From Microbulbifer marinus (lineage in GTDB: Bacteria; Pseudomonadota; Gammaproteobacteria; Pseudomonadales; Cellvibrionaceae), in the NCBI RefSeq assembly GCF_900107725.1, contig NZ_FNQO01000005.1, positions 62,001 through 126,000 on the forward strand: DNA of 64,000 nt. Reading direction: 5' to 3'. Positions 28,082 through 36,635 of this stretch are shown here, piece by piece. The number at the start of each line of letters is the position of its first letter. The first letter of the stretch is position 1. The notes under the pieces are model-generated. The model was given only the letters and a program-made list of their open reading frames with translations, did no database searches and was not told where the DNA came from. Both the position numbers and the translations under genes were made by a program.

Positions 28082-28654
28082 ATGGACGCTATCTACCGGC
28101 AACTCTGCCGCGATCACAAGCACATGCAGCAGCTCCTCGATGCCTTCGAGAAGTTGCTGCATCAGCTGGGCAGAAACGATCGCGATCCCGCGACCCTTGG
28201 CCTGATACTCGACGCGCTGGACTATCTGTCCGTCTACCCGGACAAATGGCACCACCCGGCCGAAGAGCTGGTTTTCGCGCGGCTATTGACCAAGCCAATC
28301 CACGACCGCGACGGGATCTACAAGGCGCAAATGCAACACGAGCGCATCGCCGCGGCCACTAAAAATATGAGCGCGCTATTTTACGCCGTAGCCAACGATG
28401 CAGCGGTGGAACGGCACACCCTGGTCGGTACATGCAATGACTATCTGCGATTGCAGCGGGATCATATGGAGCTGGAGAATCGGACCATATTCCCACAGAT
28501 TGAAATGTACCTGACCGACCAGGACTGGGACTTTATCCGCACACAGCTCTGCACCCAGCAGGATCCGCTGTTCAATGACGACACAAGAAAAATCTACGAG
28601 TCTCTGCGCCAGTACCTGACAGAACCCCAGAATCCCGAAGTCGCTGTAGCATGA
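28082..28654 (+). CDS. Hemerythrin-like (HHE) domain protein
   Basis: A 190-residue helical protein with the ligand pattern of hemerythrin-type di-iron proteins: H12 and H14 in RDHKHM, H57, H58, E61 and E62 in WHHPAEE, H86 and E87 in QHE, and H128 with E130/E132 in RDHMELE. It may bind oxygen or NO, or serve in iron/redox stress. The ATG at 28082 follows GGAGGT at a good distance; the frame is open upstream through the Fnr box but that part is regulatory. A SpoIIAA-like gene follows after 48 bases, probably in one transcript. Confidence 0.85.
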   Translation: MDAIYRQLCRDHKHMQQLLDAFEKLLHQLGRNDRDPATLGLILDALDYLSVYPDKWHHPAEELVFARLLTKPIHDRDGIYKAQMQHERIAAATKNMSALFYAVANDAAVERHTLVGTCNDYLRLQRDHMELENRTIFPQIEMYLTDQDWDFIRTQLCTQQDPLFNDDTRKIYESLRQYLTEPQNPEVAVA

Positions 28655-28702
28655 ACGGGAAAACCAAAAACCATTAGTTAATCCGGCAATCAAGGAGGAA
28701 CC

Positions 28703-29155
28703 ATGGAAATCGAGCGCCACGGCATTTCAATCGGCATCGAGCGTATCGGCCCCGAATTCTTTCTCTACTTCAAGGCTATCGGTCGTCTCACGCACGATGA
28801 TTACGAGCGGATTTCGCCGCTACTCGACTACGCCCTGGAAGGGGTGAAAGATCCGCAGGTACAGATGCTGGTGGACGCCAGAGAATTCGAAGGCTGGGAG
28901 CTGCGTGCCGCCTGGGACGACTTCAAACTGGCACTGAAACACGGCAACGAATTTTCGCGAATAGCCATCGTCGGCGAAGACAAATGGCAGGAGGTGGTCG
29001 CGCGTATCGCGTCCTGGTTTGTCAGCGGCGAAGTGCGCTTTTTTGAAGAACAGGAAGACGCGTTAAAGTGGCTGTCGCAACCACTGTCGCAGGACACCGT
29101 TGCACCCACCGATTCCAAAAGCGGCGGCAAGCGGATTTTCCCCGCGCACACCTAA
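28703..29155 (+). CDS. SpoIIAA-like/STAS-fold protein
   Basis: A 150-residue protein of the SpoIIAA-like family (PF11964 type): FLYFKAIGRLTHDDYERISPLLDYAL, then VQMLVDAREFEGWELRAAWDDFKLALKH, IAIVGEDKWQEVVARIASWFVSGEVRFFEEQEDALKWL. These single-domain proteins resemble STAS domains and may bind lipids or partners, but no specific role is established. AGGAGG lies just before the ATG. A hairpin terminator follows. Placement after the hemerythrin gene and an Fnr box suggests expression under low oxygen. Confidence 0.82.
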   Translation: MEIERHGISIGIERIGPEFFLYFKAIGRLTHDDYERISPLLDYALEGVKDPQVQMLVDAREFEGWELRAAWDDFKLALKHGNEFSRIAIVGEDKWQEVVARIASWFVSGEVRFFEEQEDALKWLSQPLSQDTVAPTDSKSGGKRIFPAHT

Positions 29156-29169
29156 ACCGACACCTTAAC

Positions 29170-29199
29170 AATAACGGCCAGCAATCGCTGGCCGTTATT
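29170..29199. terminator. Bidirectional terminator between SpoIIAA-like gene and fnr
   Basis: A perfect 13-base stem AATAACGGCCAGC/GCTGGCCGTTATT with AATC loop between convergent genes. T content is modest on both sides. Confidence 0.75.
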
Positions 29200-29281
29200 C
29201 GCAAAAAGGATGACTGGTCGTCACGGAGTGACCCGCTGTTTGGGATCAACCAAAACCGGGGTGTGGGACGAAACTTGTGCC

Positions 29282-30037
29282 TCAGCCGTCGCTGTCGTAG
29301 CTACAGTGGGTACCGGCCAGCTCGCTGAGCCCGATCAGGTCGAGGATTTCCACCGTGCGCCCGCTGGCGCGAATCAGCTTGTCCTTCTGGAAGCGTGAAA
29401 AAAGTCGGCTGACCGTCTCTGCCGTCAGGCCGAGATAGTTGGCGATATCTGTGCGCGGCATGGACAGGACAAACTGGCTGGCGGAGTAACCGCGGCGCGC
29501 ATAGCGGCTGGAAATATTGATCAGCAGCGCCGCCAGGCGCGTGTCGGCGGAGCGTTTGCCCAGTAGCATCAGGATATCGTTCTCCTGCTTCAGCTCTTCA
29601 GAGAAGATGCTGTAAATCTGCTGCTGCAGCGCCGGCACCTGCTGGGCCAGTGTTTCCAGTTGCGCGAACGGCAGCACGCAGACACTGCTATCCTCCAGCG
29701 CTTCGGCGTAGCTGGGATGGCTGCGATCGCTGTAGCCGTCCAGGCCCAGCAGTTCTCCCGGCAGCGCGAAATGCGTTACCTGGGTGTCGCCGTCGGCAGC
29801 GATCACCGCGGTTTTGAAACTGCCGGAACGGATCGCATACAGATTGGCGAAGGGGTCACCGGCCCGGTACAGCGCCTCGCCGGCCTTGACGATTTTCTTG
29901 CGCCGGGTGACCTGTTCGAGACGATCGATATCCGCCGCCGACAACCCTGCGGGCAGGCACAGGCGCCTGACCGAGCAGTTTCCGCAACTTACCGCTGTCG
30001 GGGAGCCAGCCATGAAAATACCATCCAGTGAGTTCAA
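29282..30037 (-). CDS. fnr: Fnr/Anr-type oxygen-sensing regulator
   Basis: A 251-residue Crp/Fnr regulator. Iron-sulfur ligands are C18, C21 and C27 at the N-terminus and C120, with the same 93-residue distance between the third and fourth cysteine as in E. coli Fnr. The cyclic-nucleotide-like barrel runs to about 160, and the C-terminal helix-turn-helix has E207, S210 and R211 in AETVSRLFSRFQ, the residues that read TTGAT. It should activate or repress genes when oxygen is low. Three matching boxes lie in the window (28010, 32336, 56785). It is followed 57 bases upstream on the same strand by hemN, a classical target. Confidence 0.93.
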   Translation of the reverse strand: MNSLDGIFMAGSPTAVSCGNCSVRRLCLPAGLSAADIDRLEQVTRRKKIVKAGEALYRAGDPFANLYAIRSGSFKTAVIAADGDTQVTHFALPGELLGLDGYSDRSHPSYAEALEDSSVCVLPFAQLETLAQQVPALQQQIYSIFSEELKQENDILMLLGKRSADTRLAALLINISSRYARRGYSASQFVLSMPRTDIANYLGLTAETVSRLFSRFQKDKLIRASGRTVEILDLIGLSELAGTHCSYDSDG

Positions 30038-30094
30038 CTTGGGCCCTATTGTACCCGCTCACTGGACGATCGTCTTCTTTAGTGCCAACAGGCC

Positions 30095-31477
30095 CTAGAG
30101 CACGCGGGAGTAGCGCGCCTCGGTCTCGCGGCTGTGCAGGTAGCGGTCGAAGGCGGCAGCGGCGTTGCGCACGAACCAGCGGCCGCGCTCCGTGACGCCG
30201 AGCGTCTCGGCATCCTGGTACAGCAGACCGTCCTCGAACATCGGCTGCAGCCGCTCGAGCTCCTCACTGAAGAACGTATCGAAGGGCGCGCCGGCGCGGC
30301 GCGCCGCCTCATTCTTGTCCAGCCGCAGCCGGCACATCAGCTCGGTAATCAGCCATTGGCGCAGCCGGTCGTCCTCATTCAGTTGCCAGCCGCGGCAGGC
30401 CGCGAAGCCGCGCTCGCCGATGGCTTGGGCATACTCCTTCAGGCGGTGCAGATTCTGCCAGTATCCATCGCGGCTGTAGCTGATCGCCGACGCACCCAGG
30501 CCCACCAAGGCATCCGCCGGCATCAGCGTATAACCCTGAAAATTGCGCTGTAGCATGCCCGCATGGGCAGCCTTGGCGAGCTCATCGCCGGGCTTGGCGA
30601 AGTGATCCATGCCGAGGAACTCATAACCGGCCTGCCCGAGCTGTTCCACCGCGGCCAGCTGCATGGCGATCTTTTCTGTCGCCGACGGCACCAGGTCCGT
30701 GTCGATCAACCGCTGGGCCTTGAACCGGTGCGGCAGGTGGGCGTAGTGATAGAGCGCTATGCGGTCGGGCGACAGTTCCATCACCTGTTCGAGGGTGGCC
30801 TCCAGAGTGGCCAGATTCTGTTTTGGCAGGCCGTAGATAAGGTCATAGGAAATAGACTCGAAGCCGCGCTCCCGCGCCGCATTGGTCAGTTGCGCCACCT
30901 GCTCGGGGCTGCAGATACGGTTGATGGCACGCTGTACATCGATATTGAAGTCCTGGATACCGAGGCTCAGGCGGTTGAAGCCGAGTTCGCGCAACGTATC
31001 CAGCGTATCGATTTCCAGGGTGCGCGGGTCTGCCTCGATACTGTACTCGACGTCATCGCCGGCGCGCAGTTCGAACACCTCCCCCAGCCCCTCTATCAGC
31101 CGCCGCAGGTCGCTATCGCTGAGAAAGGTCGGTGTACCGCCGCCCAGGTGCAGCTGGGTAACCGGCACCTTGGCCACCTTGTCCCGGTACCACTGGGCCT
31201 CCTGCAACACGCGGTCGAGATAGCTCGAAGCCAGCCCGTACTGTTGGGTGATGACCTTGTTGCAGGCGCAGAAATAGCACAGTGATTGGCAGAACGGGAT
31301 ATGCACATACAGTGACAGGCTGCCAATATCCTGCAGCGCGCGCCAGGGTTCGACGCCGCCCAGGGGCGCAAACCGGTCCGCCGTCGGATAGGACGTATAG
31401 CGCGGGCAGGGACCGCTGTAACGGGACAGCAGGTCTGCCGACAAGCCCCACTCAGCACTGTTCGACTCATAAGTCAT
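30095..31477 (-). CDS. hemN: Oxygen-independent coproporphyrinogen III oxidase
   Basis: A 460-residue radical SAM enzyme that makes protoporphyrinogen IX without oxygen. The 4Fe-4S cysteines C63, C67 and C70 lie in HIPFCQSLCYFCACNK; GGGTPTFL and the HemN C-terminal domain follow. It has the HemN length and N-terminus (YSGPCPRYTSYPTADRF), not that of the shorter HemW. It is encoded between fnr and ompW on the same strand, fitting an anaerobic role; no Fnr box is seen in the 56-base gap before its start, so it may be transcribed from the ompW promoter. Confidence 0.95.
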   Translation of the reverse strand: MTYESNSAEWGLSADLLSRYSGPCPRYTSYPTADRFAPLGGVEPWRALQDIGSLSLYVHIPFCQSLCYFCACNKVITQQYGLASSYLDRVLQEAQWYRDKVAKVPVTQLHLGGGTPTFLSDSDLRRLIEGLGEVFELRAGDDVEYSIEADPRTLEIDTLDTLRELGFNRLSLGIQDFNIDVQRAINRICSPEQVAQLTNAARERGFESISYDLIYGLPKQNLATLEATLEQVMELSPDRIALYHYAHLPHRFKAQRLIDTDLVPSATEKIAMQLAAVEQLGQAGYEFLGMDHFAKPGDELAKAAHAGMLQRNFQGYTLMPADALVGLGASAISYSRDGYWQNLHRLKEYAQAIGERGFAACRGWQLNEDDRLRQWLITELMCRLRLDKNEAARRAGAPFDTFFSEELERLQPMFEDGLLYQDAETLGVTERGRWFVRNAAAAFDRYLHSRETEARYSRVL

Positions 31478-31533
31478 TTTGTTTAAACCTCATTCGGTGT
31501 CTGCGGGGCGCTGCCCCGCAAACTCGCCTGCCG

Positions 31534-32229
31534 CTAGAAGCGGTAGCCCAGGCCGGCCATATATACCAGCGGATCCAGTTCCACATCTGCCATGATAGTG
31601 CCGACACCCGGCACCTTTACTGTCGCTTCGGTATCGATATCCATCCACCAGACCGAGGCGTTGAACAGCCATTTCTGCTCGGGACCGAAGGTGAAATCCA
31701 CCCCGGCTTCCGCAGCCAGCCCCAGTGAATTTTCCAGGGACAGCTTGGCGCCGTCGGTAGCGCCCAGCGCCGCGAAAACGTCGTTGGCACTGCGGTCAAT
31801 TTTCTCGTCAAAGAAGGCGGTGTAATTCACCCCCAGGCCCAGGTAGGGCTGAATGGCGGAGCTCGGCTGCATCGGATACCACTGCAGCAGCACCGTGGGC
31901 GGCAGGTGCTTGGTTTCGCCCAGGTTCAGGGTGTCGCCGAGGCCCTCGACCTGAATGTCGTGGGTGAACGGGCTCGCCGCCACCAGTTCCAGCCCCCAGT
32001 GATCCCGCAACATATAAACGCCGGTCAGGCCGAGTGCGGAGCCGTCATCAACGGCGACCTCGGTGCCCGCCAGCTCGGTGCCGGAAAGCGCCAACGCGCT
32101 CGAGCTGACCTCGGGGCTGACCGTTGCGGCGCCACCGCGCAAAATCATGCTGCCCGCTTCGTAGGCATAGAGCGGTGCTGACAGGGCGGCGGACAGAGTG
32201 AGAGTGGCGCACGCGAAAAATCGTTTCAT
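31534..32229 (-). CDS. ompW: OmpW family outer-membrane protein
   Basis: An eight-stranded barrel of 231 residues with a signal peptide (MKRFFACATLTLSAALSAPLYA). Typical OmpW parts are LGLTGVYMLRDHWGLELVAASPFTHDI, LPPTVLLQWYPM, PYLGLGVNYTAFFDE and the terminal YMAGLGYRF. OmpW forms a hydrophobic channel in the outer membrane and is under Fnr control in E. coli. The ATG at 32229 is chosen over one at 32241 because GGAGAA lies 7 bases before it. An Fnr box lies about 110 bases upstream. A second OmpW-like gene is at 47078. Confidence 0.9.
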   Translation of the reverse strand: MKRFFACATLTLSAALSAPLYAYEAGSMILRGGAATVSPEVSSSALALSGTELAGTEVAVDDGSALGLTGVYMLRDHWGLELVAASPFTHDIQVEGLGDTLNLGETKHLPPTVLLQWYPMQPSSAIQPYLGLGVNYTAFFDEKIDRSANDVFAALGATDGAKLSLENSLGLAAEAGVDFTFGPEQKWLFNASVWWMDIDTEATVKVPGVGTIMADVELDPLVYMAGLGYRF

Positions 32230-32335
32230 CAACTTCTCCATAAGACTTTTTGCTGTTTATTGCGACTCGCGCCCGGGTTTCCTGCGGTTCAACTGCGAGT
32301 CCGGCGCAGCTTAGCGCCGCGTTGGCGCGCGCAGC

Positions 32336-32349
32336 TTGATCCATGTCAA
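32336..32349. promoter_or_regulatory. Fnr/Anr box between ompW and a small orphan gene
   Basis: TTGATCCATGTCAA matches TTGAT-N4-ATCAA with one change (GTCAA). It lies 52 bases before the start at 32401 on the plus strand and about 107 before ompW on the minus strand, so it can serve both divergent genes. Confidence 0.75.
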
Positions 32350-32400
32350 TCAATTGCGGCAGCGACCGTCTACCATGGAGAAAATTTTCGGGAAAGTGCG

Positions 32401-32622
32401 ATGAAAGAGGTAACAGCAAAAGTAGCGCCGGCCCGTTTTGAGGCCAGCCTTTACTTCGACAATAACCTGCTGGAGAAGCGGACCGGGGACGACCCGGCAG
32501 TACTGGAGGTCTGGATGCTCAGCCAGGCCGGGCTGCGCGGAAGTAACAACGGCAGAATTATTGACCGCTGCGCCGGCGGCAAACAGGTGAGGGCCTTCCG
32601 CTACTCGGCACCGGACTCCTGA
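32401..32622 (+). CDS. Small conserved-looking protein of unknown function under an Fnr box
   Basis: A 73-residue protein I do not recognise. It begins MKEVTAKVAPARFEASLYFD and has no signal peptide, no membrane helix and one cysteine. The ATG at 32401 is preceded by GGGAAAG; the longer frame from 32260 would run through the Fnr box and is not credible. Its placement 52 bases after the Fnr box and opposite ompW suggests expression in low oxygen. It is alone: the next gene runs the other way. Confidence 0.6.
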   Translation: MKEVTAKVAPARFEASLYFDNNLLEKRTGDDPAVLEVWMLSQAGLRGSNNGRIIDRCAGGKQVRAFRYSAPDS

Positions 32623-32645
32623 GCCGACGCCAAGGCCGCCAAGGC

Positions 32646-33545
32646 TCAGTCGCCCGCGGGGCGGCGGAAGAGATTCTGAATACTTGAGAAATCCAGCCGG
32701 CAGTTTTCCTCGGTGCCGCCGTGCAACTGGTAGAGATTTTTCGCCAGCGCCCCGAGCGGAGTAGAAGATGCACTGCCCGCGGCAGTGTCCATCGCCAGCC
32801 CCAGATCCTTCAGCATCAGCGCCACCGCAAATCCCCCGGCGTAGCTATTACTGGCGGGCACATTTTCCATTACCCCCGGATAGGGATTGTATTTTTCCAG
32901 CGACCAGTTGCCGCCGGAGCTGGCTTTCATGATGTCCGACAGCACCTTGGGATCCAGGCCGTTGTCTACGCCCAGCTGCAGCGCCTCTGCAGTGCCAATC
33001 ATATGAATGGCAAGCAGCATATTGTTGCAGATCTTCGCCACCTGACCCGACCCGGCCGGGCCGGCGTGAAAGATATTCGCTCCCATCGCCTTAAGAAAGG
33101 GGCGCGCCGCATCCACCGATCCAGCATCGCCACCGCACATAAAGGACAGGGTGCCGGCCGCTGCCGCAGCGGTGCCGCCGGACACCGGGGCATCCACGGC
33201 GCGAATATCCCGTTCGCCAGCGGCGGCGATCAGCTGGCGCGCATCGTTGGCGGAAATGGTGGAACAGTCGATCACCAGCGTGTGCGCGTCGAGTGCCTGC
33301 AACAGGCCGCGTGCGCCCAGATAGAGGCTTTTTACGGCATCGCCGCTCGGTAACATCGAGATCACCACGTCGGCGCCATGCACCGCCTGTTCCGCACTCT
33401 CGCCACGGCCACAGCCGTTCGCTACCGCCTGCTCCAGGGCCGGCGCGGACAGATCGAAGGCGGTCACTGAATAGCCCGACCCGACCAGATTGGCGGCCAT
33501 AGGGCCACCCATATTGCCGAGACCGATAAAAGCTATTTTCTCCAT
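32646..33545 (-). CDS. mmsB: 3-hydroxyisobutyrate dehydrogenase
   Basis: A 299-residue NAD-dependent dehydrogenase of the beta-hydroxyacid family, oxidising 3-hydroxyisobutyrate to methylmalonate semialdehyde in valine breakdown. Visible are the dinucleotide site GLGNMGGPMAANL (8-20), the substrate motif DAPVSGGTAAAAAGTLSFM, and the catalytic-lysine region GSGQVAKICNNMLLA. It lies downstream of the hydroxyisobutyryl-CoA hydrolase gene with a 58-base gap, consecutive steps of the same pathway. Confidence 0.92.
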   Translation of the reverse strand: MEKIAFIGLGNMGGPMAANLVGSGYSVTAFDLSAPALEQAVANGCGRGESAEQAVHGADVVISMLPSGDAVKSLYLGARGLLQALDAHTLVIDCSTISANDARQLIAAAGERDIRAVDAPVSGGTAAAAAGTLSFMCGGDAGSVDAARPFLKAMGANIFHAGPAGSGQVAKICNNMLLAIHMIGTAEALQLGVDNGLDPKVLSDIMKASSGGNWSLEKYNPYPGVMENVPASNSYAGGFAVALMLKDLGLAMDTAAGSASSTPLGALAKNLYQLHGGTEENCRLDFSSIQNLFRRPAGD

Positions 33546-33603
33546 TGCGCTGATTCCTTGCTGTTTTTGATTATTTTTTAAGCGACAGCGACCGAGGCCG
33601 CTG

Positions 33604-34722
33604 TTACAAATCTGCCAGTGGATTCGCTCCCTGCCAAGGGCCGTGGAAACACCGCTCGACCTGCTCCGCTGTGATCTCCTCGACAGTCGCCGGCTGCCAT
33701 TGCGGTTGCCGGTCCTTGTCGATCAGCAGCGCGCGTACACCCTCCTTGAAATGACCGCTGGCACAGAGGTTTACCGCCAGAGCCAACTCCATGCGGAATA
33801 CATCGGCCAGCGACATATGCCGGCCGTGCTTCAGCTGCTCCCAGACAATCCACGGCGTCAGCGGCGAGCCGCCGGCGAGCGTCGCGGCGGCCTTCTGCAG
33901 CCACTTGTCCTCTCCTTCGTAGCCGGTGATGGAGCGGCAGACATCGGGCAGGCTGGCGAAATCGGTGAGCTGCTGGATCTGGTCGTAGTGCTCGCGCAGT
34001 GCGGACACCGGTCGCTCGCCGAGCGGCAGTTCCAGCGGCTTGAGGCAGTCGCTGATCAAGCGGTGGTTGGCATCGGGATCGGCGTCGAAGTCCAGCTCGG
34101 CCAGCGCCGCCAGTGCCGCTTCCCGCTGCACGCTCGGCAGCATGCGATCGGCCATGCCGGCAAAGAGCGCGTCGCTGCCGTTGAACTGGGCCCCGGTAAG
34201 CCCCAAGAAAAGACCGGTGCGGCCCGGCATCCGATTCAGGAACCAGCTGCCACCCACATCCGGGAACAGGCCGATGGTCACCTCCGGCATCGCCAGGCGC
34301 GTGGTTTCGGTAACGATACGATGACTGGCGCCAGCCATGATGCCGATACCACCGCCCATCACGAAGCCCCCACCCCAGACCACGATGGGCTTCTTATAGG
34401 TGTGAATCTTGTAGTCGAGGCGGTATTCGCGGGCGAAAAAGTCCGTGGTGTAGGTGTAGTCCGGCGTCTCGCCGTAAGCCGCCGACTCCCGGTACAGGGC
34501 CACGACGTCGCCACCGGCACAGAAGGCCTTGTCGCCACTGCCGTCAATCCAGACCGCGGCAACGCTGTCGTCGTCGGCCCACTGATCCAGCTGCGCGGAC
34601 AGCAGCTTGATCATGTCCAGATTCAGCGCGTTGAGCGCCTTGGGCAGATTGAGGGTGGCGGCCGCCAGGGCGCCGCGGCGGGAGAAAAATACGGGGCCAT
34701 CACCCATTTTTAGCTGATCCAT
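33604..34722 (-). CDS. 3-hydroxyisobutyryl-CoA hydrolase (crotonase family)
   Basis: A 372-residue crotonase-fold protein with the length and C-terminal extension of 3-hydroxyisobutyryl-CoA hydrolases. AFCAGGDV and GGFVMGGGIGIMAGASHRI form the oxyanion-hole and substrate region; MPEVTIGLFPDVGGSWFL carries the acidic residue used by hydrolases. It would release 3-hydroxyisobutyrate from its CoA ester, the substrate of the next enzyme, MmsB. It is often annotated generally as enoyl-CoA hydratase/isomerase. The remaining valine-pathway genes are not in the window. Confidence 0.9.
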   Translation of the reverse strand: MDQLKMGDGPVFFSRRGALAAATLNLPKALNALNLDMIKLLSAQLDQWADDDSVAAVWIDGSGDKAFCAGGDVVALYRESAAYGETPDYTYTTDFFAREYRLDYKIHTYKKPIVVWGGGFVMGGGIGIMAGASHRIVTETTRLAMPEVTIGLFPDVGGSWFLNRMPGRTGLFLGLTGAQFNGSDALFAGMADRMLPSVQREAALAALAELDFDADPDANHRLISDCLKPLELPLGERPVSALREHYDQIQQLTDFASLPDVCRSITGYEGEDKWLQKAAATLAGGSPLTPWIVWEQLKHGRHMSLADVFRMELALAVNLCASGHFKEGVRALLIDKDRQPQWQPATVEEITAEQVERCFHGPWQGANPLADL

Positions 34723-34902
34723 CTCACTGCTTGTTTTGACTTATGTTGCGCCGCAGTTAAACACAGATGGGGCGCGACGTCAGCCGCACCGGCGGCCGGG
34801 GATCTGCGCCGGGATCCGGACATCCGGGCGCCCGGTTGCACTTTTCCGGCAAACTGATAAGTTGCGCGCAAATTCTGAGCTATTCCCTGACTGGAACCCT
34901 CA

Positions 34903-36567
34903 ATGGCCGAATACGTATACACGATGAACCGGGTGGGCAAGGTAGTGCCGCCCAAACGCGAAATCCTCAAGGACATTTCCCTGTCCTTCTTCCCCGGCGC
35001 CAAGATCGGCGTGCTGGGCCTGAATGGCGCCGGTAAATCCACGCTGCTGCGCATCATGGCCGGCGTGGATCAGGACTACAACGGCGAGGCCCGCGCAATG
35101 CCGGGCATCAAAGTGGGCTACCTGCCCCAGGAGCCGCAGCTGGATCCATCCAAGACCGTGCGCGGCAATGTGGAAGACGGCGTACGCGAGGCCATCGACG
35201 CCCTCGCCGGCCTGGAACAGGTCTACGCCGACTACGCCGAGCCGGACGCCGACTTCGATGCGCTGGCCAAGAAGCAGCAGCAGTATGAAGACATCATCCA
35301 GGCCTGGGATGCCCACAATCTGGAGCACCGCCTGGAAGTGGCCGCCGACGCCCTGCGCCTGCCGCCGTGGAACGCGGACGTGAACAACCTTTCCGGCGGT
35401 GAGAAGCGCCGTGTGGCCCTGTGCCGCCTGTTGCTGTCCCGCCCGGACATGCTGCTGCTGGACGAACCCACCAACCACCTGGATGCGGAATCCGTGTTCT
35501 GGCTGGAGCGCTTCCTGCACGACTTCACCGGCACCGTGGTGGCGATTACCCACGACCGCTATTTCCTCGACAATGTCGCCGGCTGGATCCTCGAACTGGA
35601 CCGCGGCCACGGTATTCCATGGGAAGGCAACTACACCACCTGGCTGGAACAGAAAGAGAAGCGCCTGGAGCAGGAGCAGAAATCCGAGCAGGCGCGCATG
35701 AAATCCATGCAGAAGGAACTGGAGTGGGCGCGCCAGAATCCGAAGGGCCGCCAGTCCAAGAGCAAGGCGCGTCTGGCCCGCCTGGAAGAGATGCAGTCGC
35801 AGGAATTCCAGACCCGCAACGAGACCAACGAGATCTACATTCCGCCGGGTGAGCGCCTGGGCGACAACGTGATCGAATTCATCAACGTCCGCAAGGGTTT
35901 CACCGACCGCCTGCTGATCGACAACCTGTCCTTCCGCGTGCCCAAGGGCGCGATCGTCGGTATCGTCGGCGGCAACGGCGCCGGTAAGTCCACCCTGTTC
36001 CGCATGATCACCGGCACCGAAAAGCCGGACAGCGGGGAGATCAAGATCGGCGAAACCGTACAGGTCGCCTACGTCGAACAGGGCCGCGAAAACCTGGATG
36101 ACAACAAGACTGTCTGGGAAGCCATCTCCGACGGCCAGGACGTGCTGAAGATCAACAACTACGAGGTGGGCTCGCGCAACTACGTGGGCCGCTTCAACTT
36201 CAAGGGCAGCGACCAGCAGAAGCGCGTGGGCGAACTGTCCGGCGGTGAGCGAGGTCGCCTACACCTGGCCTACACCCTCAAGCAGGGCGCCAACGTGCTG
36301 CTGCTCGACGAACCGTCCAACGATCTGGACATCGAGACCCTGCGAGCACTGGAAGAAGCGCTGCTGAACTTCCCCGGCTGCGCCCTGGTGATCTCGCACG
36401 ACCGCTGGTTCCTGGACCGGGTCGCCACCCACATCCTCGCCTACGAGGGTGAGAGCGAAGTGGTCTTCTTCGAGGGCAACTACACCGAGTACCACGAGGA
36501 CTTCGTCAAGCGCAAAGGTGAGGACGCCGCTCCGCACCGCATGCACTACAAGAAGCTCAAGACCTGA
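34903..36567 (+). CDS. ettA: Energy-dependent translational throttle protein EttA (ABC-F ATPase)
   Basis: A 554-residue soluble protein with two ABC ATPase domains and no membrane part. Walker A motifs are GLNGAGKST and GGNGAGKST, signatures LSGGEKRR and LSGGERGR, Walker B LLLDEPTNHLD and LLLDEPSNDLD. The linker between the domains is charged (EKRLEQEQKSEQARMKSMQKEL), as in EttA, which binds the ribosomal E site and couples translation to the ATP/ADP ratio. The sequence MAEYVYTMNRVGKVVPPK is the family start. A strong terminator follows. The divergent neighbour is the valine-pathway gene. Confidence 0.96.
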   Translation: MAEYVYTMNRVGKVVPPKREILKDISLSFFPGAKIGVLGLNGAGKSTLLRIMAGVDQDYNGEARAMPGIKVGYLPQEPQLDPSKTVRGNVEDGVREAIDALAGLEQVYADYAEPDADFDALAKKQQQYEDIIQAWDAHNLEHRLEVAADALRLPPWNADVNNLSGGEKRRVALCRLLLSRPDMLLLDEPTNHLDAESVFWLERFLHDFTGTVVAITHDRYFLDNVAGWILELDRGHGIPWEGNYTTWLEQKEKRLEQEQKSEQARMKSMQKELEWARQNPKGRQSKSKARLARLEEMQSQEFQTRNETNEIYIPPGERLGDNVIEFINVRKGFTDRLLIDNLSFRVPKGAIVGIVGGNGAGKSTLFRMITGTEKPDSGEIKIGETVQVAYVEQGRENLDDNKTVWEAISDGQDVLKINNYEVGSRNYVGRFNFKGSDQQKRVGELSGGERGRLHLAYTLKQGANVLLLDEPSNDLDIETLRALEEALLNFPGCALVISHDRWFLDRVATHILAYEGESEVVFFEGNYTEYHEDFVKRKGEDAAPHRMHYKKLKT

Positions 36568-36574
36568 TATAAAA

Positions 36575-36601
36575 AAGCCCGCATTCAGCGGGCTTTTTTT
36601 T
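36575..36601 (+). terminator. Rho-independent terminator after ettA
   Basis: GCCCGC/GCGGGC stem around ATTCA flanked by A and T runs (eight T), seven bases after the ettA stop. Confidence 0.92.
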
Positions 36602-36635
36602 CGCCGCTAATCAACAGCAGAAAACAACGAACGAC

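Noticed and set aside
31502-31520. Terminator between ompW and hemN
   Set aside because: TGCGGGGC/GCCCCGCA stem lacks a T run, and read-through into hemN is expected.
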